Assembly: GCF_030269925.1 (NCBI RefSeq)
Contig: NC_085118.1
Coordinates: forward strand, 14,815,001 to 14,879,000
DNA from: Bombyx mori
Lineage: Eukaryota > Arthropoda > Insecta > Lepidoptera > Bombycidae
DNA length: 64,000 bases
Direction: 5' to 3'
Below the pieces are notes generated by a model. It did no database searches. It was given only the letters and a program-made list of their open reading frames with translations, and was not told the origin of the DNA. How positions within the stretch are numbered: the first letter of the stretch is position 1; each line of letters starts with the position of its first letter. The position numbers and the translations under genes are program-made. Positions 53,863 through 64,000 of this stretch are shown here, piece by piece.

Positions 53863-53978
53863 TTTTTTATTGCCTTTATAGGCAGACGAGCATACGGCCC
53901 ACCTGATGGTGAGTGATTACCGTCGCCCATGGACTGCAGCTATGCCAGGGGCAGAGCCAAGCCGCTGCCTACCATTAA
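53863..53978 (-). mobile_element. CR1-type LINE 3' tail
   Basis: TTTTATTGCCTTTATAGGCA, CATACGGCCCACCTGATGGT and AGCCAAGCCGCTGCCTACC; truncated before coding sequence. Confidence 0.8.
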
Positions 53979-54958
53979 ATTATGTCATACTACATCATGC
54001 ATGTCATATCCCATATTTGTGGGTCCGCAGAAAATATTTGAAAACATTAACACTACAGAAAATTAAAGTCATATAAAATTTTATCTTTGATCTATTTCTA
54101 GCGTTATTTATTAGGTCAATTAATCTGATTTTATTTCGTACAATTACACATAGAAAACGAAAGTGAATTCAAGAATTTTATACAATTATAAAAATTGGAA
54201 TTACCTCCTGCAAAACCCTGTTCTGGTGAAACTGGAAAGGCCTCTGGGCCACCAGTAATACGTTAATCATAAAATAAAAAAAATAGGAAATTGGAACAGC
54301 GTTTGTAGAACACATTATTATTTACAAAAAGTGTCGCGACAGCATATGTCTAACTATTGTAGTTATGCCGCAATAAGTGTTCTTTTAATTAAAAAAACAA
54401 CGTCAAATATCGTTGAAATTTTTGTTAAAGATCCGAGCGGAGCCAGAGCCGGCCGCTAGTCTTTAATAATGTTATTTTTGGCCCATGGGCTTTAAATTAC
54501 TTTATTTTTCTTCAAATTTGTCGAACATCATCGGAGATCGAACAGCTAGAAACCAAGTATTATCAGACGTAGATAATGTAAATGAAGTAAGGTATGCTTA
54601 AAATCAAAATTGTATCGTACTGCCTCTACATACCCTTGTCCTATGTTTAGCTCATGAATATGTCCTTAGAGAGCGATTTGCTACTCTAACTAAAATGTCA
54701 GCGTGCGTGGCCGTGTGTGTACGCCGAAAGCTCCCCTGTGCGTCATCTACGTATGTACGATGCTTCGAAGTTGCCGGTACACAATACAAGGTGCTGTTAT
54801 TAGCGGAAGATGAAATATAGCGTGTTGATTTTCTGATAATTTTTATATAGATAGTTTATATATTATATAGGCGCAACACTGCTATTTACTAAACTGAAAA
54901 TATCTTATAAGTCTAACGAACGTAACTAATTGTGTAAGACGGTATTCAAGAACGTTCT
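53979..54958. other. Mostly unrecognised; short tail block at 54196-54285
   Basis: TGTTCTGGTGAAACTGGAAA and GGCCTCTGGGCCACCAGTAA, then an A-rich end, match 190-265 and (inverse) 48672-48725. Nothing else identified. Confidence 0.5.
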
Positions 54959-54988
54959 CCTTCTTTTTAAGGTGGAGACCTTATCCCA

Positions 54989-55174
54989 CTAGTTGGGATC
55001 AGCACAGCTAATTTTTCTCTTCCGTTCTCTTCTATCAGCCGCCATCTGAACACTCACTCCTCCCTCTCTCAAATCGTCGTTCACACACTCCATCCATGTC
55101 TTCTTCGGTCGACCTCTTCCCCCTCTACCTAGCACTACCATTTCCATACATCTCCTAGTCACATGCATCTTCAA
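54989..55174 (-). pseudogene. RTE-type LINE C-terminus
   Basis: HVTRRCMEMVVLGRGGRGRP, then KKTWMECVNDDLREGGVSVQ and a stop at 54989 after CADPN. Nearly the same as 36579-36806 but truncated about 20 codons earlier (starts after the GHVMRR motif). 54958-54988 is the start of its 3' UTR. Confidence 0.8.
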
Positions 55175-56452
55175 TCAGGCACAAGAACGTTCATGAATGA
55201 ATAAACTACCCACACTTTCTACTATAAATCCGTGTGACTATTGTCGCACAATACATTCCAGCTCGAGCAGCCGAACCGGGCGGAGCTTTCTGTTATTATT
55301 ACCTATACTATTATTATTGAAGGTATTATTTTTATTATTATTATTATGAATATTTATTATTATGGAATTCATTCGAAAAGTGAGTCTTTATTACTGTCAC
55401 GATAGAAGGCAATGGTAACAATGAAACAAGTCGCGTATATTTTAATCACCATATATTTTACGCTACTTATCTTTAAGTAATTTTTGCTCTTTGTCCGTCA
55501 TTTTTCGTAGTTTACGGATCAGTTTTCCTCACGTTTTGGCGTCAAATCAACTTGCCTTTAGTTGTCTATTCAGCCACATGGGCTTGCTTGATGTTTCTCT
55601 TTTAAATTTAACCTTCAAATCGAAGGTGAGCGGACACTATCTTCTTTTCTGGATAGATTCAGTGCAACCACATTAGTTTCGGTATATTATTTATACGCCC
55701 GTACCAACACGGGGAGTAACTCACGGATCTTCTATTTATAGAAGAGTTTTTTAAATAAGCCAAACACGTTTCTGCGCTACCGCTTATCATTGAAAGCGCG
55801 ACCTTACTATAGTTTCAAGTATCGTAATAATTATTCTTGAATAAGTTTGTTTTAATACAGTTCGCTATGTATGTAACTACACTAAATTATCTTATACTAC
55901 ATAGTCTAACGTTACACAAGTGTACACTCTGAAAGAGATGAATAATTAAAAAAATATAAACATATAAAGTTTTAAGGGTTGATTTATTACAATAAACATT
56001 TCGTAAATTTGAAAGATTAAAATAATACATAATAAAACAAAATCGCGAATTGAGAGTTACATGTGCAATTTCTTCAATAGTGGAACGCGGGCTCAACTTT
56101 AAGTATCGCTTATTATAAAAAAATATTATCGCGTCAAAGTGATGCTTCATAATACGTGTTTATTTAATTACTATAATAGAAACAAGTAATTTTTAACTTT
56201 TCTTATTACGTTATTATCAAGTACTAATTTAATTTAATAATAAATTCTATCTTAACTTACTTAACAGCTTCCTTGCATTAACTTACCTCAAAAGTTATCT
56301 CAAGTAATGGAATTTCACGGGTCGAGTGTTCTCTACACTAATTAAGCGCAAAAGGGTTACAAGTAGCTTTGACCACGGCCACCTACTTGCCGCAAGTATT
56401 ACGAGTTACAAGAGCTAAACTACCATAGTAATATTGATTGCAGACTAAAGGT
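55175..56452. other. No recognised feature
   Basis: AT-rich DNA of 1.3 kb with a TATTATTATTATTATT patch near 55330. Short frames only. Confidence 0.5.
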
Positions 56453-56648
56453 TGCCCACTGAGTTTCTCGCCGGATCTTCTCAGTGGGTCGAGTTTCCGA
56501 TCCGGTGGTAGATTCTGCGAAGCACTGCTCTTGCTAGGGTCAGAGTTAGCAACACTCCGGTTTGAGCCCCGTGAGCTCACCTACACACGTTAGGGCGAAG
56601 CTGAAATAGCTTCTCAAGGCTATCAGCATAGGTAGAAAAAAAAAAAAG
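56453..56648 (+). mobile_element. Jockey/BMC1-type LINE 3' end, short
   Basis: GCCCACTGAGTTTCTCGCCG to CAGCATAGGTAGAAAAAAAA. Very like the copy at 27082-27275. Confidence 0.86.
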
Positions 56649-56753
56649 GTTCACCGCGATATTGCCTATTTTAAATTTGGAATTTAAAAAAATTGAATCA
56701 CTGTAATATATTTTGCCGAAACCAGAGCTGCCTGCCTGTGTCTCTGGTCAGTA

Positions 56754-56923
56754 GTTTTTTTTCCTGCCTATTCGCTGGGAACCAAAGAGGCCATTCGCGC
56801 GAACGGATAAGCTACCTCATCAACCTGAGAGAATTTGCTAACATCAGCCCTAGCAAGAGCAGTGTTGTGCAGAATCTACCGGATGGGAAACGCGACTCAC
56901 TAAGGAGATCCGGCGAAAAACTC
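56754..56923 (-). mobile_element. Jockey/BMC1-type LINE 3' end, diverged
   Basis: TTTTTTTTCCTGCCTATTCG, then GAATTTGCTAACATCAGCCC, TAGCAAGAGCAGTG and AGATCCGGCGAAAAACTCAG. Lies 100 bp from the previous copy in the opposite orientation. Confidence 0.75.
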
Positions 56924-56953
56924 AGCCTCCTACGCAACGATCAGAAATAGTAA

Positions 56954-57162
56954 TCTATATATATAAAAATGAATTGCTGTTCATTAGTCTCGCTAAAACT
57001 CGAGAACGGTTGGACCAATTTGGCTAATTTTGGTCTTGAATTATTTGTGGAAGTCCAGAAAAGGTTTAAAAGGTAGATAAATATGAAAATTCTCGGAATT
57101 AAATAAAGTTTAGGTCTTTTATTTATCGATTGAGACACTACGAAGTCTGCCGGGACAGCTAG
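56954..57162 (+). mobile_element. Short Helitron, third type
   Basis: Begins TCTATATATATAAAAATGAA after A; contains CTCGAGAACGGTTGGACCAA and ends GTCTGCCGGGACAG then CTAG before T. It is 209 bp. The TC and CTAG ends and the A/T flanks fit a Helitron; the terminal hairpin is weak. I recall this tract as common in Lepidoptera. Confidence 0.65.
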
Positions 57163-57448
57163 TTACTACTACAATAGTAGTTATTATTGTTGATCGAAGC
57201 TCCTAGGCTACCACCGAATAGGTAGATTGAAAAAAAATTGTCTGTAAAGACGGTTTACGGACGATAGTTTTACGTGATAACGTCAGTAGCAGAACTAATC
57301 GAACTGCTAGCTCTGACGTCACGCCAGAAGAGAGATAAATGTGTCACAAGCTAACACTTGAGCCGATTGTGCCTCTCTATCGCTTGTTCCGAGCTCTCGC
57401 TTGCACGTTTACGCTCAGGCGGAACGTGACACTATTTCACACATTTAA

Positions 57449-57597
57449 AATTAACATTATTATTTATTGTCATTATTATTAGGGAGTCCAACACTCATAT
57501 AAATATTAGTCTATCCATTAAGTGCATGTATTTTCTACATGGATACCAAGTTTCAAGTCACCATAAAAACCACTGTAGATTTATATATTAGTATAGA
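57449..57597 (-). mobile_element. Short Helitron family B, truncated copy
   Basis: CATTTAAAATTAACATTATT to CTGTAGATTTATATATTAGT and AGA at the TC end. It lacks the GC-rich CTAG terminus and an internal 40 bp, and joins unrelated DNA at 57449. Confidence 0.65.
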
Positions 57598-58035
57598 TAT
57601 CACGACAAAAACTGATAAATAATATTTAAAACACACAGATAACAACACTCTCCGAGCGTTAATTTGACAGTATTCGTTGAAAATAGCTTTGACCGATTCA
57701 AGCACGTACGTATTTCAGAACAATATCACAGTGAATGCTGTCCGGCTTACTGGCGCTATTCATATTTTTAATTATATTGCACGTGTATTTTCACTAGACC
57801 CCCCGTCTAGACAGACAGTCAAATGTCGGAATTGTCAAGTCTAACATTTTTGATTATATAATATACTAGCCGTACTCGCCCGCTTCGCTGAGCATTTAAA
57901 ATTAACATTATTATTTATTGTCATTATTATTAGGGAGTCCAAAACTCATATAAATATTAGCCTATCCATTAAGTACATGCATTTTCTACATGGATACCAA
58001 GTTTCAAGTCAGTCGGATGCATGGTTCAGTAGTTA

Positions 58036-58481
58036 TTTTTTATTATTTTTTATTGCTTAGATGTGTGGACGAGCTCACAGCCCACCTGATGTTAAGTGGT
58101 TACTGGAGCCCATAGACATCTACAACGTAAATGCGCCACACACCTTGAGATATAGTTCTAAGGTCTCAGTATAGTCACAACGGCTGCCCCACCCTTCAAA
58201 CCGAAACGCATTACTGCTTCACGGCAGAAATAGGCGGGGCGGTGGTACCTACCCGTGCGGACTCACAAGAGATCCTACCACCAGTAATTATGCAGATTAT
58301 AATTTTGCGGGTTTCATTTTTATTACACGATGTTATTCCTTCAACGTGGAAGTCAATCGTGAACATTTGTTGAGTACGTATTTCATTAGAAAAATTGGTA
58401 CCCGCCTGCGGGATTCGAACACCGGTGCATCGCTTCAACACGAATGCACCGGACGTCTTATCCGTTAGGCCACGACGACTT
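58036..58481 (-). mobile_element. Bm1 SINE, full length
   Basis: Poly(T)/TTATTGCTTAGATGTGTGGA tail, body, linker (TTATAATTTTGCGGGTTTCA) and head with the inverse B box GCGGGATTCGAACACC and A box CTTATCCGTTAGGCCACGAC. The best-preserved head in the window; both promoter boxes are intact. Confidence 0.94.
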
Positions 58482-58484
58482 CAA

Positions 58485-58540
58485 AAACGGTTAAACGGTT
58501 AACGGTTAACGGTAAAACGGTCAAAGTTAAAACGGAACAT
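58485..58540. repeat. Short CGGTTAA-type repeat tract
   Basis: Four to five imperfect units of ACGGTTAA/ACGGTTAACGGT between the Bm1 head and the resumed Helitron. Absent from the 20.0-kb Helitron copy. Confidence 0.7.
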
Positions 58541-58843
58541 CCGTAAAAACCACTGTAGATTTATATATTAGTATAGATTCCGGCAATTGTCTTCTAAGAC
58601 TTACTCTCTTACACCAAATTAGCGACCGTAAAAACGTCTAATTCGTCCCACTACGATGAATAAGTATCCTTCCTGGTTGAGCCCATCTGTCCGGGTGAAA
58701 GGACAAAGAGCAATCATCGCTCTCCCCTTAAAAACATTGTATGTATCACATGACTTGCCTCTTGCATGGCGTCAATGATGAGGTCATAGTAGTAATGTAT
58801 CTCAAAGCTGTTCATAAAACGATGAACCGATAATATAACTTTT

Positions 58844-59076
58844 TTACTGGTCGTAGGACCTCTTGTGAGTCCGGACGGGTAGATACCACTGCCTTGCCTA
58901 TTTCTGCCGTGAAGCAGTAATGCGTTTCGGTTTGAAGGGTGGGGCAGCCGATGTAACTATACTGAGACCTTAGAACTTGTATCTCAGGGTGGGTGGTGCA
59001 TTTACCACCAGTAACCATTTAACATCAGGTGGGCTGTGAGATCGTCCGCCCATCTAAGTAATAAAAAAATAAAATA
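58844..59076 (+). mobile_element. Bm1 SINE, 5'-truncated
   Basis: TTTACTGGTCGTAGGACCTC to ATCTAAGTAATAAAAAAATA; 25 bp around GTTGTAGATGTCTATGGG deleted. Confidence 0.91.
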
Positions 59077-59470
59077 ACTTCCTCGTGACTTGAATTGAAT
59101 GCAATTTACAGTTCACTCTCTTTCGTTCGAGTGAAATTAAGTTAAATTTTCCTATTTACATTCAAAAAGATTCTAAGCATTAAAACCTCATAAAAAATCC
59201 AATAAATGGAAAGTTTGGATGCGTCCAAAATTCATTAAATTGATTAATGCTCTTTTTCTACAAATACCCTTACCGCATGAATGCGAACGAAACTCGACTG
59301 CACAGATCTATTTATTTTTAGATTTTTAGTAGGGTTCTCCGTATGTATCATATTTGCCGTTTCGTCGGACGTTAGTAGAATAAGTTTATTTCTAGTGATA
59401 CTTTTGATACTTCAGTTGACTGACGACACTTAACTTTTCTAATCTTTGAATATAAATTTAATTTGATATT
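59077..59470. other. No recognised feature
   Basis: Nothing identified. Confidence 0.45.
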
Positions 59471-59713
59471 TTACTGGCGGTAAGACCTCTTGAGAGTCCG
59501 CACAGGCAGGTACCACCACCTTGCCTATTTCTGTCGTGAAGCAGCAATGCTTTTCGGTTTGAAGGGTGCGGCAGCTGTTGTAACTATACTGAGAACTTAG
59601 AACTTATATCTCAAGGTCGGTGACGCATTTACGTTGTAGATGTCTATGGGCTCCTTTGACCACTTAACTCCAGGTGGGCTGTGAGCTCGTCCACACATCC
59701 AAGCAATAAAAAA
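59471..59713 (+). mobile_element. Bm1 SINE, 5'-truncated
   Basis: TTACTGGCGGTAAGACCTCT to CATCCAAGCAATAAAAAAC. Confidence 0.92.
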
Positions 59714-60084
59714 CAAATTAATAACCTATATAAAGTGATCAACGCTATCCATGGATATCTGCATTGCCACAATTATAACTACGCCTTATAGTTTACTACT
59801 TAACTCTAGACTTTTCTACTCCTTAGGCATCATTTGACTAAAAACAAATCGTATGGCTCAGGAAACATCGAAAACAGGAGTTAATTTCAAGGCTACAACC
59901 TAAGTAGAAGAGTAAAACTATGAGCACTGAGCTTACCTTAAGTGATACCATGGATAACTTCGATTGATTTTCTCAAGGCAGGACTTATGCTGTGATCAGT
60001 ATTGTCTCCATTGTCTCCAAGGCATAAACTTATTTCCCTGTAATAGTCATCATCATTGTCATCATTCTCCTGCCCTTCTCCCAG
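59714..60084. other. No recognised feature
   Basis: Nothing identified, apart from TCATCATCATTGTCATCATT (60047-60066), which is likely the tail of the RTE remnant that follows. Confidence 0.45.
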
Positions 60085-60228
60085 TCACCTAGGGTCAGCG
60101 CAACATGTTTTTTCCTTCCTTACTCCTCTATCATATACTATATTTTCGCTCACTCCTCTCTTACACATATCGTATTTCACGCAATCCATGTATTTTTTCT
60201 TAAGTCTACCTCTTCCTTCTCTTTCCTT
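60085..60228 (-). pseudogene. RTE-type LINE C-terminus, diverged
   Basis: The minus frame KEREGRGRLKKKYMDCVKYD...EKTCCADPR then stop at 60085-60087. It keeps the GRGRxKKxxMDCVxxD and CADP landmarks of 36579-36806 with many replacements. 48 codons with no internal stop. Confidence 0.7.
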
Positions 60229-61496
60229 GTCCATAAATATAAAAAAACACATTTTTTTGCGGCAACCCTACATACGATACGCCTATTAGGGTGTCTTGAT
60301 AGCTGTCTGTCGACTTCTTTCAACATCTATTTAAAAGCTACCATACATTTACATCAGCGACGTCCTATCAAATTATGTATTCGAATATGAACCTTAACCG
60401 CTTGTGATAAAGTACAATAAATCTGTGTTTTGAAATACCCTTACACTTTGCTACGTGCTATTTATGGTGGGTCATGTCCACTTTAAGAAGATCTATCTTC
60501 TTATCATGTTTCTTAACCTTTTTGGGATGATATTTTAAGAGTGTAATGAAAGTTGAACATTAAGCTCTACTGGGTTTACATACATATTATTTATACTAAT
60601 AATATTGACTGGAATTCACGATAATTTTAAGTGATCAATGCAGTCAATGGACTTCTTCATGAATGCTTTCCTCGAGACTCAAGCTAAATACCCGTTACGC
60701 CCTTTGAAAATTACTTTCCATTAACGAACACACGTGATTTTAAGATAACAATCTAATAACTTTTCCCTTCATAACCTTCTGCTAAGTACCATTAAGAAAA
60801 CCAATATTAGGATTTTCACCTTCTAGAAGAATCAATTAAGGACGCAGTTGCTATTTGAAAATTTCGTTTAATATTTAAATGATAAAAAGAAACCATCAAT
60901 CAATTCAATATCAGGCCAGTTAAACGTTTTTTTTTTTATAAATGTACATTATATTTGTAAATGAATAAAAACTTTGCCTGAAATTTATTTAGACTTAATA
61001 TAAAAGTGAATCGTATAGTTTTCCTGTGATGTTTATTCTGACCATATCATCAAATCGAATTTAATCATACCATAAATAAATTAGCATTAAGATTTTTTTC
61101 ACAAATTTTACTAATTAAGTGATTCACCATTTGAATAAAATCAAATCTCACGGTTCGGCATGAAGTTCTAATATATAGCCATTTTTACGTTTTTTACAAA
61201 CAACTCATTTATTACGAATTTATTTAAAGTGAAACTCATTCGAGTTGTGAACGAAAAGCAATGGTTCGATGAAATAAAATAAAAAAAGACTATGAATACT
61301 TTATTTGGGCGTTTTTTCGTGAAATATGGTATTAATATGATTTTTAGCGTTTTTTTTAGAGACTCTTTTTATTTTTTGTACATTTAGTTAGATCATGTGC
61401 GCGATAAAGCGACGAGTTATATGATGCGAAGCGAGACGATATCATTTTCGGCTCTACAGCCGAAAAGTATAAAACAAAATAAAAGTAAGTATCTCA
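60229..61496. other. No recognised feature
   Basis: 1.27 kb of AT-rich DNA; no repeat family or coding frame recognised. Confidence 0.5.
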
Positions 61497-61534
61497 AGTA
61501 CCCTTCAAACCGAAACGCATTACTGCTTCAAATT
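61497..61534 (-). mobile_element. Bm1 micro-fragment
   Basis: CAAGTACCCTTCAAACCGAA and ACGCATTACTGCTTCA: an exact stretch of the Bm1 core with neither end. Too short for ordinary retroposition. Confidence 0.7.
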
Positions 61535-62682
61535 ATTCCCACGGACTGCGCGTTGCTGAAATTACTCATTGAATCATAATTAAAAGTTTTTGACCCGTTT
61601 CTACGTGGTTAAAATCGAATGAAATTTCAAGTTTATTTTCACAAACAAACTCTAGCGGTTATAAATATACCGTCGAAGGATTTACATTATAACATGTCTC
61701 GTATTAATCTGTACAAAAACAAAAAGACCAATCGTCTCTCCGTACGGCAGTAATGAAAAATCTATTTATAAATTTAACGCCGCAAGTGCTGTTTTGTTTA
61801 GTTCGTTTTTGAAATTATTAGTTTCTAGTGTATTATCGAAGATTAAGATGTTAGGATTATACATTGTTTCAGTAATGCGGTAGCTTTGGATCGGATTTGA
61901 AACTTTTTTCTCTTGTTCTAAATTAAATGTATTTATTGTCATTTTTGGTAAGTGTATAGCGTATATTTGTATTTGTTTGGGTATTTAATTTGTGTTTCAA
62001 TGCACGTACCATCGTTTTCTCTGCATTACCTTTGATTGAGTCTTTGAGAATACGAACACATAGGGTGCAATAAATAAATGAGTATGTGCCTTCTCTTGAT
62101 AGGGTTTTCGGCAGGTTTCTGGGCTGAATTCCTACTACACATGACAATGACTTAGTTCACGATAATTTGTTACCTCTTTTCAAATTAAAACTACACCGCG
62201 TTAAATTTATTTATCGTTTATATATCTAATCGTTTTGAGCGATAAGACAGCGTACTTTAGTGTTGGTTTGCTTTGCATTTTTACTTAGGGTAAATACCAT
62301 AAGTAAAAATGCATTACGGTGCTTTATAGATGATTTCATCTATAAATCAATAATGATATGAGCATGATCGTGGTCAGAACGCTACCCAATAGTATAGTGA
62401 GCCAAGTAGCCGGAACCGTGGGAGCGATCACGCCACCAATAACGCTGTGGACACATTGAAAGCAATGCGTAGACGAGTGTGAAAAAAAACACAACGATCC
62501 CGGGAAAGTTTTATTTCGTTCGAGATGTCGAGTGCACTTCAGTACCGTTCCACCGACGGTTCACGGTTTTAAATCGGCAGCACAAAGTTCTGAAAGCCTG
62601 TGTGAAACCGGCCTTACTTTGTTTTGTTGAAATACTTAATATAAAGGAGAGTTTGGTGCGAAATTGTGATTACTAGAACGGC
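61535..62682. other. No recognised feature
   Basis: A 65-codon plus frame at 62479-62676 ends just before the next repeat and has no recognisable motif. Otherwise nothing identified. Confidence 0.5.
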
Positions 62683-62994
62683 TCACGTCATTTCGGATCC
62701 TCCCGATCCACTAACGGTGCTTTTAGGTACTTCAAGCACCGGTCATCGTTCGGCCCTTCGTCGCAAGCGACGGGTTCGACGAGTAATTTAGCCTCAGACA
62801 CAGCCCACTGAGTTTCTTGCCGGGTCTTCTCAGTGGGTCACGTTTCCGATCCGGTGGTAGATTCTGCGAAGCACGGCTCTTGCTAGGGTTCGTGTTAGCA
62901 ACGTCGTCAGGTTTGAGCCCCGTGAGCTCACATACTAGTTAAGGTTACGCTCAAATAGCCTGTCATGGCTGTCAGCTTAGGTAGGAAAAAAAAC
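62683..62994 (+). mobile_element. Jockey/BMC1-type LINE 3' end
   Basis: CACGTCATTTCGGATCCTCC, GGTGCTTTTAGGTACTTCAA, then GATCCGGTGGTAGATTCTGC and GTCAGCTTAGGTAGG plus A tail. The coding remnant is cut to VISDPPDPLTVLLGTSSTGH and then loses about 14 bp. Confidence 0.86.
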
Positions 62995-63188
62995 AAAACG
63001 AGCCTTTATGGGTAGTAGGTTGCAAAACAGCATCAGCTTTAAACTACCCATTTCAGTTTAAAGATACAGTCGATATACAAATGAGACCTCGACCTCAAAG
63101 TGAGCGATGCCATTTAAGCTGTGACATGTGAAAGCTCCGGAACACTAAGCACTAGATAGACCGTGCACTGAAAATTAAAAGAAAACTT

Positions 63189-63436
63189 TTACTGGTGGTA
63201 GGATCTCTTGTGATTCCGCACGGGTGGGTACCACTGCCTTTCCTATTTCGGCCGTGAATCAGTAACGCGTTTCGGTTTTAAGGGTGAGGCAGCCGTTGTG
63301 ACTAAACTGAGTCCTTAAAACTTATATCTCAAGGTGTGTGGCGCATTTACGTTGTAGATGTCTATGGGCACCAGTAACCACTTAACACCAGGTGGCCTGT
63401 GAGCTCGTCCATCCATCTAAGCAATAAATAAATAAA
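63189..63436 (+). mobile_element. Bm1 SINE, 5'-truncated
   Basis: TTACTGGTGGTAGGATCTCT to CTAAGCAATAAATAAATAAA. Confidence 0.92.
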
Positions 63437-63629
63437 GCTTATGATATTAAACTATGCTACACTAGTGTAGACACGGGATATTCGCGTTAATCTCGCGGCG
63501 TCGGTGCCTGAGATTGTTCTAACACAATAGACGAAAACCTCTCACTGCTTTATCGAGATTTCTAACTTTTAAAAGAAAAGTTTTAAGCGATGTTTTCCAC
63601 TTCTATTTTTATTTCATTCCCATTGTTCG

Positions 63630-63768
63630 TTTTTTTTTTATAGATTAGATGGGTGGACGAGCTCACAGCCCACCTGATGTTAAGTGGTTACTGGAGCCCA
63701 TGGACATCTACAATGTAAATGCGCCAACCATCTTGAGATATAAGTTCTAAGATCTCAGTATAGTTATA
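63630..63768 (-). mobile_element. Bm1 SINE, 3' half only
   Basis: Poly(T), TAGATTAGATGGGTGGACGA, ending at CTCAGTATAGTTAT. Confidence 0.9.
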
Positions 63769-63814
63769 TGTCTTGTTAATATGTGTTATAACGTACGATT
63801 GTAATTGATAATTG

Positions 63815-63962
63815 TGAGCACACGGCCTAGTGCTCAGTGACTATCGGAGTCCATGGACATCACAACGTTAACTTCGACGGCGGTCTTGAAGCTTGAGGTC
63901 ATAGTTTTGTTTTACTGCTTCTCAGCGGAAGTAGGTAAGATTGTGGAACCTACCTATGTGAG
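63815..63962 (-). mobile_element. Bm1-like SINE, very old
   Basis: GAGCACACGGCCTAGTGCTC, GGAGTCCATGGACATCACAA, GAGGTCATAG, TTACTGCTTCTCAGCGGAAG and GGAACCTACCTATGTGAGTT follow the Bm1 body order with heavy divergence. Confidence 0.55.
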
Positions 63963-64000
63963 TTTACGATATGCCTTACCCAATACATCCAGTCTAGTAC

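Larger units (their letters stand above)
57866..58577 (-). mobile_element. Short Helitron family B, interrupted by Bm1
   Basis: CTAG at 57866-57869, then CCGTACTCGCCCGCTTCGCT. The TC end is at 58576-58577. The flanks (T outside CTAG, A outside TC on the element's strand) fit. A full-length Bm1 plus a short CGGTTAA-type expansion sits between AGTAGTTAT and AACGGAACATCC, which are adjacent in the 20.0-kb copy. Confidence 0.75.

Noticed and set aside
58380..58481. tRNA gene with intact A and B boxes
   Set aside because: It is the head of a full-length Bm1 SINE; no acceptor stem closes and the SINE body follows directly.
1..64000. Origin on the W chromosome
   Set aside because: Nested elements occur, but no W-specific marker is recognisable and the repeat density fits autosomes equally well.

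Overview
The window looks like gene-poor, repeat-rich nuclear DNA of a lepidopteran, almost certainly the silkworm Bombyx mori or a very close relative. The main reason is about thirty copies of a SINE that I recognise as Bm1: a tRNA-like head with A and B boxes, a body beginning ACTGGTGGTAGGACC, and an A-rich tail after CTAAGCAATAAA. Alongside it are 3' ends of a Jockey/BMC1-type LINE, CR1-, RTE- and R1-type LINE remnants, lepidopteran-style Helitrons, MITEs and a decayed PIF/Harbinger transposon. The background is AT-rich and full of stop codons. I found no convincing host gene, exon, tRNA or rRNA gene; every recognisable protein-coding stretch belongs to a mobile element. The window is therefore intergenic or a large intron.

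Layout. 0-4.4 kb: old repeat ends, a MITE with 31-bp inverted repeats, Bm1 copies and a Helitron (3078-3496). 4.67-6.64 kb: a 5'-truncated CR1/Jockey-group LINE with a 505-codon open reverse-transcriptase frame, the best ORF in the window, followed by a TA microsatellite and a (TAAA)n tail. 6.9-15.7 kb: an unclassified 430-bp repeat with palindromic ends, many Bm1 copies and a reversed Helitron. 16.07-16.71 kb: two LINE ends stacked between three copies of one short target sequence. 17-22.6 kb: Bm1 copies, two Helitron families and the second MITE copy. 23.10-24.26 kb: a GC-rich R1-clade LINE end with a 15-bp target-site duplication, inserted into an older Jockey-type end. 25-32.6 kb: Jockey-type and CR1-type tails, Bm1 copies and long AT-rich stretches.

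32.71-35.68 kb is a 2,969-bp PIF/Harbinger element with TTA target duplications, a decayed transposase on one strand and a decayed Myb/SANT-like partner on the other. 36-41 kb holds an RTE-type C-terminus, a GC-rich 80-bp tandem duplication and two more copies of the palindromic-end repeat. 41.6-53 kb holds CR1 and RTE ends, a tRNA-like SINE head, Helitrons, and a chimeric Bm1 (52273-52811) with its own 15-bp target duplication and an 82-bp passenger that matches DNA beside another Bm1 at 41.8 kb. 53.2-64 kb contains a TIR-like AT-rich repeat, RTE C-termini, a Helitron interrupted by a full-length Bm1, and more Bm1 and Jockey-type ends.

Functionally these elements are parasites at different stages of decay. 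Bm1 has no protein and must borrow LINE machinery. The small Helitrons and MITEs encode nothing and would need helpers in trans. No element here appears fully autonomous. The most informative signals are structural: target-site duplications, nested insertions, chimeric SINEs and repeat families shared between distant parts of the window.
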